From assembly GCA_964651405.1 (NCBI GenBank), contig CAZYZB010000008.1, positions 1-31,455 of the forward strand: a DNA stretch of 31,455 bases, read 5' to 3'. This DNA comes from JAWBOD01 sp964651405 (GTDB lineage: Archaea; Aenigmatarchaeota; Aenigmatarchaeia; Aenigmatarchaeales; Aenigmatarchaeaceae). Positions 23,658 through 31,320 of the stretch are shown here, one piece after another (position 1 is the first letter of the stretch; each line of letters begins with the position of its first letter). The notes beneath the pieces are model-generated. The model was given only the letters and a program-made list of their open reading frames with translations. It had not been told where the DNA came from and searched no databases. Both the position numbers and the translations under genes were made by a program.

Positions 23658-25434
23658 GTCTGAAGTTTTGTTCGAGGTTTCATTTGAAACTTGCAACAAA
23701 GTTGGTGGGATTTATGCGGTTCTCGAGTCAAAAGCTAAAAGAATGGTTGAGCTTTACAAAGATAACTATTTTCTTGTTGGTCCATATTCCGATAAATCTG
23801 TAACAGAGTATATAAGACAAAATCCACCAAAGTTTTGTGAGAAAATATTTTCTGAACTAAAAAATGAGGGCATCTGCTGCCATTTTGGGAAGTGGCTAAT
23901 TCAAGGGAAGCCAAATGTCATTCTCGTCGAATTCAATGATTTCTTAAAAAAAGTAAATCAGATAAAGTATGATTTGTGGAGAGATTATAAAATAGACTCA
24001 CTAGGAAGTGGTTTTGATTTTGATGAACCTATTGCTTGGTCAACTGCCTGCGGCATAGTAATTGAAAAAATACTTCCTTTCTTCAAGGGAAAGAATGTAG
24101 TAGGTCAATTTCATGAATGGCTATCTGGAGCAGCTTTACTTCACCTTCATAAGAAGATTCCAACTGTTTTCACTACCCATGCAACTACTCTAGGTAGAAC
24201 AATAGCTGGGTGGGGAGAAGACCTATATTCTGAAATTGATTATGCCTTTAAAAAAGGAATTACAATAGACCTTAAAAGACCTTACAAATATGGAGTTCAA
24301 GCAAAGCATCTGATGGAAAAGGCATGTGCAAATTATGCAAGTGTTTTTTCAACTGTTTCTGAAATAACTGCAAGAGAAGCAGCGTATGTTCTTGGGAAGA
24401 GACCAGATATAACATTGCCTAATGGACTAGATATGGAAAGATTTCCAACAATGGAAGAATTTGCCTTACTTCATAGAAAGTATCTAGAAAAAATGAAACA
24501 TTTCTTCAGTGCTTACTTTAACCCTTATTATGAGACCAACCTTTGGGATGCAATGGTTTTCTTTACATCCGGTAGGTACGAAATGAGGAATAAAGGTTAC
24601 GATGTTTTTATAGAAGCACTTGGAAGATTAAATGAAAGAATGAAAAAAGAAAATGTAAAAAGGAATGTTTTTACATTATTTTACGTTCCAAAGGATAACA
24701 TAAAAGAGAATATGGATCTCTTAGAAAGTATAAAACTTTATGATGATATGAAAGAGAAAGTAGAAGACGAGGTGCCGTGGATAGAAGAAATGATTTTAGA
24801 CTCTATTGTAAAGGGTAAGATGCCTAAAACTAATGTGATATTTAGAAAGGACTTCTTGCAAGAATGTAAGAAAAAGTTTGCTTCATTTAAAAAAGAAGGT
24901 GAACCTCCATTTTCTGCTTACACTACAGATGAGAATGATTTAATTATAAACGCCTTCAAGAAGAATATTCTGTTAAACAAACGAGAAGATAAAGTTAAGG
25001 TTATCTTATATCCAACTTATCTTTCTACAACTGATAGATTGTTAGGTTTAAATATTGAACAAGCTACTCAAGGTTCTCATCTTGGCGTCTTTCCATCATA
25101 CTATGAACCATGGGGATATACTCCTTTAGAATGCGCCGCCAACGGTGTTATGACTATAACAACTGACATGGCCGGATTTGGAATTTTCATTAAACAGCAC
25201 TCAGATCAGAATGACATGCCTGGGATAATTGTCCTAGAAAGAGAAAATAAGACCCACGAAGAGATCGTAAAAGGTCTGTATGAAAAACTTTGGACTATAG
25301 TAACCATGCATAGAAACGATAGGATTCCTAAGAAGGCTCAAGCAAAAAGTTTAGCTTCTCTAGCGGACTGGAAACTCTTAATTAAAAATTATATTCAAGC
25401 CCACAACATGGCTTTAGAGAAATTTAATAAGTAA
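23647..25434 (+). CDS. GT3 glycogen synthase, eukaryote-type
   Basis: 595 residues of family GT3, the family of animal and fungal glycogen synthases. Diagnostic blocks are ETCNKVGGIYAVLESKA (14-30), QFHEWLSG, TTHATTLGR and the segment GVFPSYYEPWGYTPLECA with E487 and E495 as the E-x7-E pair. GT3 enzymes usually use UDP-glucose. The arginine-rich helix used for glucose-6-phosphate control in eukaryotes is not evident. Last gene of the operon, starting inside the debranching gene. Two different glucan synthases in one operon suggests one primes or makes short chains and the other extends them (inference). Confidence 0.93.
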   Translation: MEPRSEVLFEVSFETCNKVGGIYAVLESKAKRMVELYKDNYFLVGPYSDKSVTEYIRQNPPKFCEKIFSELKNEGICCHFGKWLIQGKPNVILVEFNDFLKKVNQIKYDLWRDYKIDSLGSGFDFDEPIAWSTACGIVIEKILPFFKGKNVVGQFHEWLSGAALLHLHKKIPTVFTTHATTLGRTIAGWGEDLYSEIDYAFKKGITIDLKRPYKYGVQAKHLMEKACANYASVFSTVSEITAREAAYVLGKRPDITLPNGLDMERFPTMEEFALLHRKYLEKMKHFFSAYFNPYYETNLWDAMVFFTSGRYEMRNKGYDVFIEALGRLNERMKKENVKRNVFTLFYVPKDNIKENMDLLESIKLYDDMKEKVEDEVPWIEEMILDSIVKGKMPKTNVIFRKDFLQECKKKFASFKKEGEPPFSAYTTDENDLIINAFKKNILLNKREDKVKVILYPTYLSTTDRLLGLNIEQATQGSHLGVFPSYYEPWGYTPLECAANGVMTITTDMAGFGIFIKQHSDQNDMPGIIVLERENKTHEEIVKGLYEKLWTIVTMHRNDRIPKKAQAKSLASLADWKLLIKNYIQAHNMALEKFNK

Positions 25435-25435
25435 T

Positions 25436-25855
25436 CTATTTTACTTTTATTTCTTGTTGTTTTAATTCTGCCTTAAAAAAATTATCTATAACATCATAAA
25501 CTTCCTCAGTATTGTGATCGATAGGAGGTATTATTCTTTTAACTAGCCTGTCCTCTTTACTAAAGACTGGTTCAATGTGTTTATGAGAAAAGGCTGAATA
25601 TTCTATAAAATTTGGTCCTTCATCTACTTGCGGTCCAAACTTCTCATTTAATGCATTAACATAAACAAGCTGTAAATTTTGAGCAGATACTATACCTTTT
25701 TTATCTAAAGGTATCATATATGTCACTTTTCTTTTGGCTCTAGAAGAAACAGGTTTTTTAATCAGCTCATCCACAGAAACATCACTCGGCTTAAGCTGAC
25801 ATACATCAACCAAGACACTATCAGGCATTTCATACATTGACAAAATTAATGGCAT
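25436..25855 (-). CDS. Hypothetical protein
   Basis: 139 residues, soluble, with a Cys at 19, a basic patch (SSRAKRKVTYMIPLDKKG, about 57-74) and a Pro-rich IIPPIDHN before a C-terminal helix. No family recognised and no membrane segment. It converges on the GT3 gene with one base between stops, and follows two coiled-coil genes on the same strand by 40 nt, so it may belong with them. Confidence 0.6.
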   Translation of the reverse strand: MPLILSMYEMPDSVLVDVCQLKPSDVSVDELIKKPVSSRAKRKVTYMIPLDKKGIVSAQNLQLVYVNALNEKFGPQVDEGPNFIEYSAFSHKHIEPVFSKEDRLVKRIIPPIDHNTEEVYDVIDNFFKAELKQQEIKVK

Positions 25856-25895
25856 TTTATCACAATTTTATATTAATAGAAAGAGATTTAAACTA

Positions 25896-26276
25896 TCAAA
25901 TCTCGTAATCCTTTTTAAGTTCATTTAAAGGCTTTGAATTAACTTTTATTTCTTTTTCTTCTAATAGTCTTGATATTGCTTTTGTTAGATGTGTTTCACT
26001 CAAGTCTTGTTTTATGTTTCTAATCTCTTGCGTTAATTTCTCGCTAAGCTTGAAATGTATAGACTCTAATTTTTCATCTATCATGCGTATTCTATCTTCA
26101 TTTTTCTCGAATCTAAAGATAAGAGCTCCTATCAAATCCTCAGACATTATCTTCTTCAGTCTCCTGTTTCTCTCTTCATACTCTTCCAAGTAGCCCTTTA
26201 TTGTCTCAATTTGAGCTCTTAATGCCTGCAATTGAGAATCTATGAATGCTTCAAACTCTTCATTCACTTTTTTCAC
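25896..26276 (-). CDS. Coiled-coil protein
   Basis: 126 residues, almost all helical, with heptad-like hydrophobic spacing from about 5 to 95 (LQALRAQIETIKGYLEEY, IRMIDEKLESIHFKL, IRNIKQDL). Highly charged, no membrane segment. Its ATG overlaps the end of the upstream coiled-coil gene by 17 nt in another frame. Such pairs may form a hetero-oligomeric rod. Function not recognised. Confidence 0.7.
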   Translation of the reverse strand: MKKVNEEFEAFIDSQLQALRAQIETIKGYLEEYEERNRRLKKIMSEDLIGALIFRFEKNEDRIRMIDEKLESIHFKLSEKLTQEIRNIKQDLSETHLTKAISRLLEEKEIKVNSKPLNELKKDYEI

Positions 26277-26523
26277 TTTCTAAAACTTTAAGTAAGGACT
26301 TGTCTATCTGGCTTTTGCTTCTAAGAGAGTTTATTGAAAACTCTAAATTTCTTATCTTTGACTCTAAGATCTTGACTGGCTCATCATCCTTGCCTTGAGA
26401 TTGCCTAACAAATTCCAAGTCCTTTTTTAATGTTCTAACTTCCTCTTCTAGAACCTCAAACTTTTTGCTTACAGTTGATATAAGCTGGTTTAAAAAAGCA
26501 TTTATTTCGATTTTTTCTTCCAT
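26260..26523 (-). CDS. Small coiled-coil protein
   Basis: 87 residues with two heptad stretches (about 8-42 and 50-80) separated by a polar loop QSQGKDDEP. First gene of the pair; overlaps the next by 17 nt, indicating coupled translation. It could equally be a fragment of one longer ancestral coiled-coil protein split by a frameshift. Function unknown. Confidence 0.66.
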   Translation of the reverse strand: MEEKIEINAFLNQLISTVSKKFEVLEEEVRTLKKDLEFVRQSQGKDDEPVKILESKIRNLEFSINSLRSKSQIDKSLLKVLESEKSE

Positions 26524-26577
26524 AGAAATTAAATGGCTGCCAAATTTTAAATACTTAACTTTTAACGCTGGCTGAAG

Positions 26578-26976
26578 TCATAAGTATTTTTGGATATCAT
26601 TAAGCGCAGAACATAAATTTGGCACGAGAATTCCTTGTTCTTTAAATTCTCTCATTTCTTCAAAAGAATACCATCCAAAGTTAGATATTTTCTCTCGCTC
26701 TTTTAAGGTAGGATTTCCTTTTTTTATTTCAGAAAGATACATATAAACTTTAAAATCTCCTTCTGGAGAGCTTGTTTCATATATTCCAAATAATTTTATT
26801 GGTTTAATGTCTATTCCTAATTCTTCTTTTACCTCCCTAATGACGCATTCTTCTAGATATTCATTGCCATATCTCTTTCCACCAGGAGGTTCTATTCTTA
26901 ATCCGTTATGCTTTGTGTTATGAACTAATAACAGCTTTCCATTTTCTATAATCAAAGCCGCAGTCATATCTTTCAT
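26578..26976 (-). CDS. Nudix hydrolase
   Basis: 132 residues with a perfect Nudix box: G-x5-E-x7-REVKEELGI at about 33-55, preceded by PPGG. It hydrolyses nucleoside diphosphates linked to another moiety; the substrate (8-oxo-NTP, ADP-sugar, NTP) cannot be told. The frame extends to 26997, but TTTAAACT about 26 nt before MKDMTAAL gives a leaderless start at 26976. Follows the cupin isomerase by 36 nt on the same strand. Confidence 0.87.
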   Translation of the reverse strand: MKDMTAALIIENGKLLLVHNTKHNGLRIEPPGGKRYGNEYLEECVIREVKEELGIDIKPIKLFGIYETSSPEGDFKVYMYLSEIKKGNPTLKEREKISNFGWYSFEEMREFKEQGILVPNLCSALNDIQKYL

Positions 26977-27012
26977 AATAATAAGTAAAAATAACAAGTT
27001 TAAAAAAATATC

Positions 27013-27441
27013 TCAATAACTCTTCAAATGGCTTGCTTCATGCTTCTCAAAAATTGTAAGAAAAACTAGCTTTTCTTTGCATGTATTAACAGTTCTATGA
27101 TACTCGTTGTCTGGAATTGTGATTAGGTCTCCTTCCTTGATTTTAATTTTCTTTTTATTTAGAATTATATAGCCTTTTCCTTTCAAAACAATATAAACTT
27201 CGTCAACATCATGCTTGTGTCCTCTTGTCATTTTAAATTCGCCATTTACCTTACCATGATAGAGAACATTCATGCAAACTATTGTGTCCTTTAGACCGGT
27301 ATTTGGCAAGTCTGCAAGAACTTCATTAATCTCATTCTCATGACTTTTGATGTTCTTGTAGATATTCTTTCCTTCCTTGATAGCGTCCTTGACTTTCATT
27401 ATAACTTTTTTTCCTTTGAAATCATGAATATTGATTTTCAT
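27013..27441 (-). CDS. Cupin-type phosphoglucose isomerase
   Basis: Interconverts glucose 6-phosphate and fructose 6-phosphate. The 142-residue beta-barrel carries the archaeal cPGI metal motif: GEFKMTRGHKHDVDEVY (67-83) gives H75, H77 and E81, and IPDNEYHRTVN gives H115. This spacing fits the cPGI signatures GExxxTxGHxH...ExY and PPxxxHxxxN, with one Pro replaced by Ile. It is shorter than the usual 190 residues because the N terminus is reduced. A generic cupin is the alternative. Its ATG overlaps the TIM stop (ATGA), which supports a glycolytic role. Confidence 0.82.
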   Translation of the reverse strand: MKINIHDFKGKKVIMKVKDAIKEGKNIYKNIKSHENEINEVLADLPNTGLKDTIVCMNVLYHGKVNGEFKMTRGHKHDVDEVYIVLKGKGYIILNKKKIKIKEGDLITIPDNEYHRTVNTCKEKLVFLTIFEKHEASHLKSY

Positions 27442-28109
27442 ACCAACCCACTCGCCAGATCCTCTATTGCCTGCGAAACGTTCTTTGCCTTTACAACACC
27501 AGAAGCTAGAATAACTCCATCTGCTCCAAGTTCTATTGCTTTCTTAACATCATCTTTTGTCTTTACACCAGCTCCGACCAATAGCTTAACCTTTGAATTG
27601 TACTTCTTTACCTCGCTCACAAGATTCGTTATAACTTCTGGTTGTGCTTGTGAGACAGAAACATTTCCACCTATTAATTCTGGTGGTTCTAATGCAATGA
27701 AATCAGGGTTGAGAACTGAAACAGCTTTTGCGATCTCAATCTCATTAGCGCAAACAATTGTTGTTAATCCATACTTTTTAGCTAATTCAATTGAATCTTC
27801 TATATCATCCATCTCAATTCTTTTTTCAGAATGATTAATAATGACGCCTTTTCCTCCAGCTTCTTTTATTTGATATGCTGTAACATGCCCAGTGAATGCT
27901 CCATCCTCAACAGCATCGCAATGCTGAGCAAATGTAAGTATGCTTACTTTTTTAGCTATTTCTTTCAAGTCCAAGAAGTTCGGACTGACAGCTATACAGG
28001 CATTAAGCTTGTTAGATATCTCTTCTGCAGCCTTTGCAATTTTTAGGGCGCTTTTTCCTGTTCCTTCCTTGAAGGCTTTAAAATTTATTACTAAGCAAGG
28101 TGTTCTCAT
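27438..28109 (-). CDS. tpiA: Triosephosphate isomerase, archaeal type
   Basis: Interconverts glyceraldehyde 3-phosphate and dihydroxyacetone phosphate. The 223-residue length is that of archaeal TIM, shorter than the 250 of bacterial enzymes. Catalytic residues are N9/K11 in INFKAF, H93 in INHSEKR and E141 in ALEPPELIGG; GAGVKTKDD and GADGVILASG bind phosphate near the C terminus. It is coupled to the phosphoglucose isomerase gene and lies 54 nt after the FBP aldolase/phosphatase, so three sugar-phosphate enzymes share a strand. Confidence 0.95.
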   Translation of the reverse strand: MRTPCLVINFKAFKEGTGKSALKIAKAAEEISNKLNACIAVSPNFLDLKEIAKKVSILTFAQHCDAVEDGAFTGHVTAYQIKEAGGKGVIINHSEKRIEMDDIEDSIELAKKYGLTTIVCANEIEIAKAVSVLNPDFIALEPPELIGGNVSVSQAQPEVITNLVSEVKKYNSKVKLLVGAGVKTKDDVKKAIELGADGVILASGVVKAKNVSQAIEDLASGLV

Positions 28110-28163
28110 TTTAATCTGATAATTATTGTTTTTACTTACTTTTATTAATAAGCAAAGAAATGT

Positions 28164-29258
28164 TCATATGTTCTTAAATCTGTTTTTTAGTTTTTCTTTT
28201 ACAGCTGGCAATGTTGTATATTCCATCTCATCTGCTCCAAGTCTATGAGGTTCAAATGGCCCCTGTCTTCTAAGAATGTCTGCAATCTTCAATGCTTCCC
28301 ATCTAACTTTGTCAAATGATTTATCTTTGAGCATATCCCTTGGTACGCCTAGCATTCCATTGGCTAATTGAAAGCCCAATGCCATGACTCTTGGAGGTCC
28401 ATCAAATCTTGTTGGTGTTGCATCTTCGACTGCAACAGGCATTAATGGACCATGATGGCTTCCTCTCATCCAACCTGCAACAATCCACGGATATGCAAAA
28501 GCTTCTAAAACTTCTCCAACTGCTGGTAGACCTTTTTGAGCTCTTACAAACATAACAGGGTCGTCCTTTCCGACATATTTTCCTGCAATCAAACTTAGTC
28601 TGTCTGTAGATGTTGAAGCTGCGTATAACTTGTCTATAGTCCTGTAAACATGCTTTATGACATATCTTCCAGGCTGCCCAATAAAAGCTAATAAATCATA
28701 AATTTCATCTGGACATTTCAACTCAACTTTCTTATGTTCTATAACATCATGAACCTCGAAAGTAAAACCTTCATGCATTTCAGGATCAATTACTAGGCCT
28801 ATTGTTGAGAATGGATCTGCAAACATTTTATATAAAGGAATGTTCCATGCTCCCGGTTCTGTCTTATCTGCCATGAAAATAATGACTGGTTCTGAGACTC
28901 TTTCCTCGAACTCTAGCTCTGCAACTCCTGGTCCCATTCCCTTGAGATTGCCTGAGAAAGTATCTTTCAACAAGTCCTGTCCAGCTCCGTAAAGTTTTAG
29001 CTCTTTGGCCTTTTCCGTGCATTGTTTGAATATATGCCAAGCCATGCCATGAATATCTTTGTTATCTTCACCATGTTGATGAGTCATTATTAACTGCAAA
29101 TCGTCTCCACAGGCTGTTACATAAAAGTCTATTATAAAGCCTTTATTTTTTTCATCTTGGAGCATTTTCTTTGCTAATTCTAGAATGTCTGGGTGGCTTG
29201 CTGAATGGCCGACATATCCGCCAACGTCTGCTTTGATGACGCTGAGTGTAATTTTCAT
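28164..29258 (-). CDS. Bifunctional fructose-1,6-bisphosphate aldolase/phosphatase
   Basis: Condenses triose phosphates and removes the 1-phosphate, giving fructose 6-phosphate: a one-way gluconeogenic enzyme of archaea. The 364 residues fit this type V FBPase. Visible marks are the N-terminal ITLSVIKADVGGYVGHSASHPD (metal ligands), MTHQHGED, WNIPLYKMFADPFST, HVYRTIDKLYAAS (region of the Schiff-base lysine and Tyr) and GSHHGPLMPV near the C terminus. No part is missing. A TATA box and a dyad precede the ATG. Confidence 0.95.
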   Translation of the reverse strand: MKITLSVIKADVGGYVGHSASHPDILELAKKMLQDEKNKGFIIDFYVTACGDDLQLIMTHQHGEDNKDIHGMAWHIFKQCTEKAKELKLYGAGQDLLKDTFSGNLKGMGPGVAELEFEERVSEPVIIFMADKTEPGAWNIPLYKMFADPFSTIGLVIDPEMHEGFTFEVHDVIEHKKVELKCPDEIYDLLAFIGQPGRYVIKHVYRTIDKLYAASTSTDRLSLIAGKYVGKDDPVMFVRAQKGLPAVGEVLEAFAYPWIVAGWMRGSHHGPLMPVAVEDATPTRFDGPPRVMALGFQLANGMLGVPRDMLKDKSFDKVRWEALKIADILRRQGPFEPHRLGADEMEYTTLPAVKEKLKNRFKNI

Positions 29259-29290
29259 ACACTACAAATTGTAGAGACTTAAATATAAAG
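29259..29290 (-). promoter_or_regulatory. Promoter and candidate operator of the FBP aldolase/phosphatase gene
   Basis: Minus-strand CTTTATATTTA (29290-29280) is a TATA box about 26 nt before the ATG. Between them CTACAA-A-TTGTAG (29262-29274) is a 6+6 dyad over the expected transcription start, a typical place for an archaeal repressor. Confidence 0.5.
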
Positions 29291-29350
29291 ATTTCAGATG
29301 TGCGGAGGGCATGCTTGATTTGCGGTTCAAATCCAACTTCAAATTTTCTT

Positions 29351-29653
29351 TTAATCATCAGAAAAGCATGGTTTTTCAGTTGCTTCCTTCACATGAAACG
29401 CCATAGAATTAAGATGCTCTATGTTCTCTTTATCATAAATACCTATGATGCCACTTTCATGTTGAGAACCACAATTATGTGGATATGCTCTTCGACTATT
29501 TCCAACTGGGATATTTTTACATCCTTCAAAAGACCAGACACCTTTATCGAGATCGACTTTAAGACCTTTTATTTTTGCGTCTTCAAGCTTAACAACATTA
29601 GTATAACATGTGTTTGATGCATACTGAAGAACAATAACATCTTCTTTTTTCAT
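29351..29653 (-). CDS. Hypothetical small protein
   Basis: 100 residues with four cysteines (about 16, 45, 61, 96), several His, and Gly/Asn-rich loops (GCKNIPVGNSRRAYPHNCGS). No membrane segment or family that I recognise. The lysine-rich start MKKEDVIV follows a T-rich promoter-like stretch. Transcribed toward the FBP aldolase/phosphatase with about 90 nt between. Confidence 0.5.
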   Translation of the reverse strand: MKKEDVIVLQYASNTCYTNVVKLEDAKIKGLKVDLDKGVWSFEGCKNIPVGNSRRAYPHNCGSQHESGIIGIYDKENIEHLNSMAFHVKEATEKPCFSDD

Positions 29654-29728
29654 TTATAGTCACTTTATAATTATAGAAACTTAAGAAATTTAAATCCAAA
29701 ATAACAATCGGAACTGAACCAAATGTAA

Positions 29729-29760
29729 TGTGGAGGGCAGGATTTGAACCTGCGCAACAC
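29729..29760 (-). ncRNA. tRNA 3'-end-like fragment (T arm and acceptor strand)
   Basis: The minus strand has GCAGG-TTCAAAT-CCTGC (29753-29737), a perfect T arm with conserved G53, T54, T55, C56, A58 and C61, followed by a 7-nt acceptor strand CCTCCAC and discriminator A (29736-29729). No matching 5' strand GTGGAGG and no anticodon stem occur within 100 nt upstream on that strand. It may be a 3' half of a split tRNA, a half of an intron-containing or permuted gene, or a relic. No anticodon can be assigned. Confidence 0.45.
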
Positions 29761-29824
29761 TTTGCATAACATTACCAAACCATTACGAATATATTAAGGC
29801 ATAAAGTATTCTTAATAGATAAAA

Positions 29825-31288
29825 ATGTCCATTTTTGACTCAATAAGATTTGTAAGAAATAGTGAAACAATTTACAAAATGCTTATTGATGGGCAATGGT
29901 TAGAAGCTTCTAATACATTTGAAATAAAGAGTCCTGTAGATGACTCATTGATAGCAAAGGTACAAAAGGCTAGCAAGGATGATGCCGAAAAAGCTGTTCA
30001 AGCGGCCTTCAATGCAAAAACAAAAATAGCTAATATGGACGCATCAGAGAGAGGAAAAATTCTCGACAAGATGGGAGAACTGCTAGAACAAAACAAGAAT
30101 GAATTCATAGACATTATTATGAAAGAATCTGGAAAAACAATGAAGCAGGCGCAAGGAGAGGTTAATGCATCAATAGACAGGCTACACTACGCTGCTGACG
30201 AAGCAAAGGAAATAAGAGGAGAATTAATAAAAGGAGATGTTATTTCTGAAAAGAAAAACATTGGCATGATCATCAGACAGCCTTTAGGAGTCTTACTAGC
30301 TATAACCCCATTTAATTATCCATTGTTCACGGGAGTTGCAAAAATTGCACCTGGAATAGCAGGCGGCAACTCCATAGTAGTAAAGCCAGCAAGTGATGAC
30401 CCTATCTGCCTTTTAATGTTTGGAAAAATTATGCAGGACTCTGGACTTCCGGACGGCGTAATAAATGTAATCACAGGCTCAAGCTCAGAAATAGGAGACT
30501 ATCTCTGCTCACATCCTAAGATTGATATGATTTCATTTACAGGAAGCAGTGTCGTAGGAAAGCATATAGCATGCATAGCTGGAATGAAAAGAATACAACT
30601 AGAATTAGGAGGCAAGGCACCTGCCATCGTTTTAGAGGATTGTGATTTTAGCCTAGCTGTCAAAGAATGTGTGACAGGCTCTTTGAAATTCTCTGGTCAA
30701 AGATGCGATGCAATAAGCAGAATATTAGTCGTCGAGTCAATAGCTGATAGATTTGTTGATTGTGTTTTAGAAGAGATTAAGAACTGGAAGTTTGGAGACC
30801 CGAGAAATTCTGACACTTTAGTTGGACCTTTAATAAATGAAAGGGCTGCAAAGAAAGTTGAAGAACTTGTCAATGATGCTGTAAGCAAGGGCGCAAAGCT
30901 TTTATGCGGTGGAAAAAAATATTCCCTTGGATATTACGAACCAACAGTCTTAGATCATGTCAATAGAAACATGAGAATTGCTTGGGAAGAGACCTTCGGT
31001 CCTGTAGTCACCATCATAAGAGTTAAGGATTATGAAGAGGCGATTAGACTTGCAAATGAATCCGAGTATGCATTGGATGCTTGCGTATTTACAAGAGACC
31101 TTGATAAAGCTTTGGATGCTGGACAAAGAATTGAAGCTGGTTCTGTTCATATAAATGCCCATCCTACGCACGGACTAGGCATATTTCCATTCGGCGGTGA
31201 CGAGAGCTCTGGAATGGGAAGGGAAGGGATTAAGTATAGCATAGAAGATATGTCAAAGGTTCATGCTGTCGTTTTACATTCTCACTAA
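29825..31288 (+). CDS. gapN: Non-phosphorylating glyceraldehyde-3-phosphate dehydrogenase
   Basis: Oxidises glyceraldehyde 3-phosphate directly to 3-phosphoglycerate, usually with NADP. A complete aldehyde dehydrogenase of 487 residues: N164 in TPFNYP, K187 in VVKPAS, FTGSSVVG (239-246), general base E260 in LELGG and nucleophile C294 in SGQRCDAISR. The QRC context is typical of GAPN among aldehyde dehydrogenases; other aldehydes remain possible. Gene context of sugar-phosphate enzymes supports GAPN. TATA-like AATATATTA (29789-29797) lies about 30 nt before the ATG. Confidence 0.87.
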   Translation: MSIFDSIRFVRNSETIYKMLIDGQWLEASNTFEIKSPVDDSLIAKVQKASKDDAEKAVQAAFNAKTKIANMDASERGKILDKMGELLEQNKNEFIDIIMKESGKTMKQAQGEVNASIDRLHYAADEAKEIRGELIKGDVISEKKNIGMIIRQPLGVLLAITPFNYPLFTGVAKIAPGIAGGNSIVVKPASDDPICLLMFGKIMQDSGLPDGVINVITGSSSEIGDYLCSHPKIDMISFTGSSVVGKHIACIAGMKRIQLELGGKAPAIVLEDCDFSLAVKECVTGSLKFSGQRCDAISRILVVESIADRFVDCVLEEIKNWKFGDPRNSDTLVGPLINERAAKKVEELVNDAVSKGAKLLCGGKKYSLGYYEPTVLDHVNRNMRIAWEETFGPVVTIIRVKDYEEAIRLANESEYALDACVFTRDLDKALDAGQRIEAGSVHINAHPTHGLGIFPFGGDESSGMGREGIKYSIEDMSKVHAVVLHSH

Positions 31289-31320
31289 CTTTCTTAAATA
31301 AGAATAATAATTATTATTAT

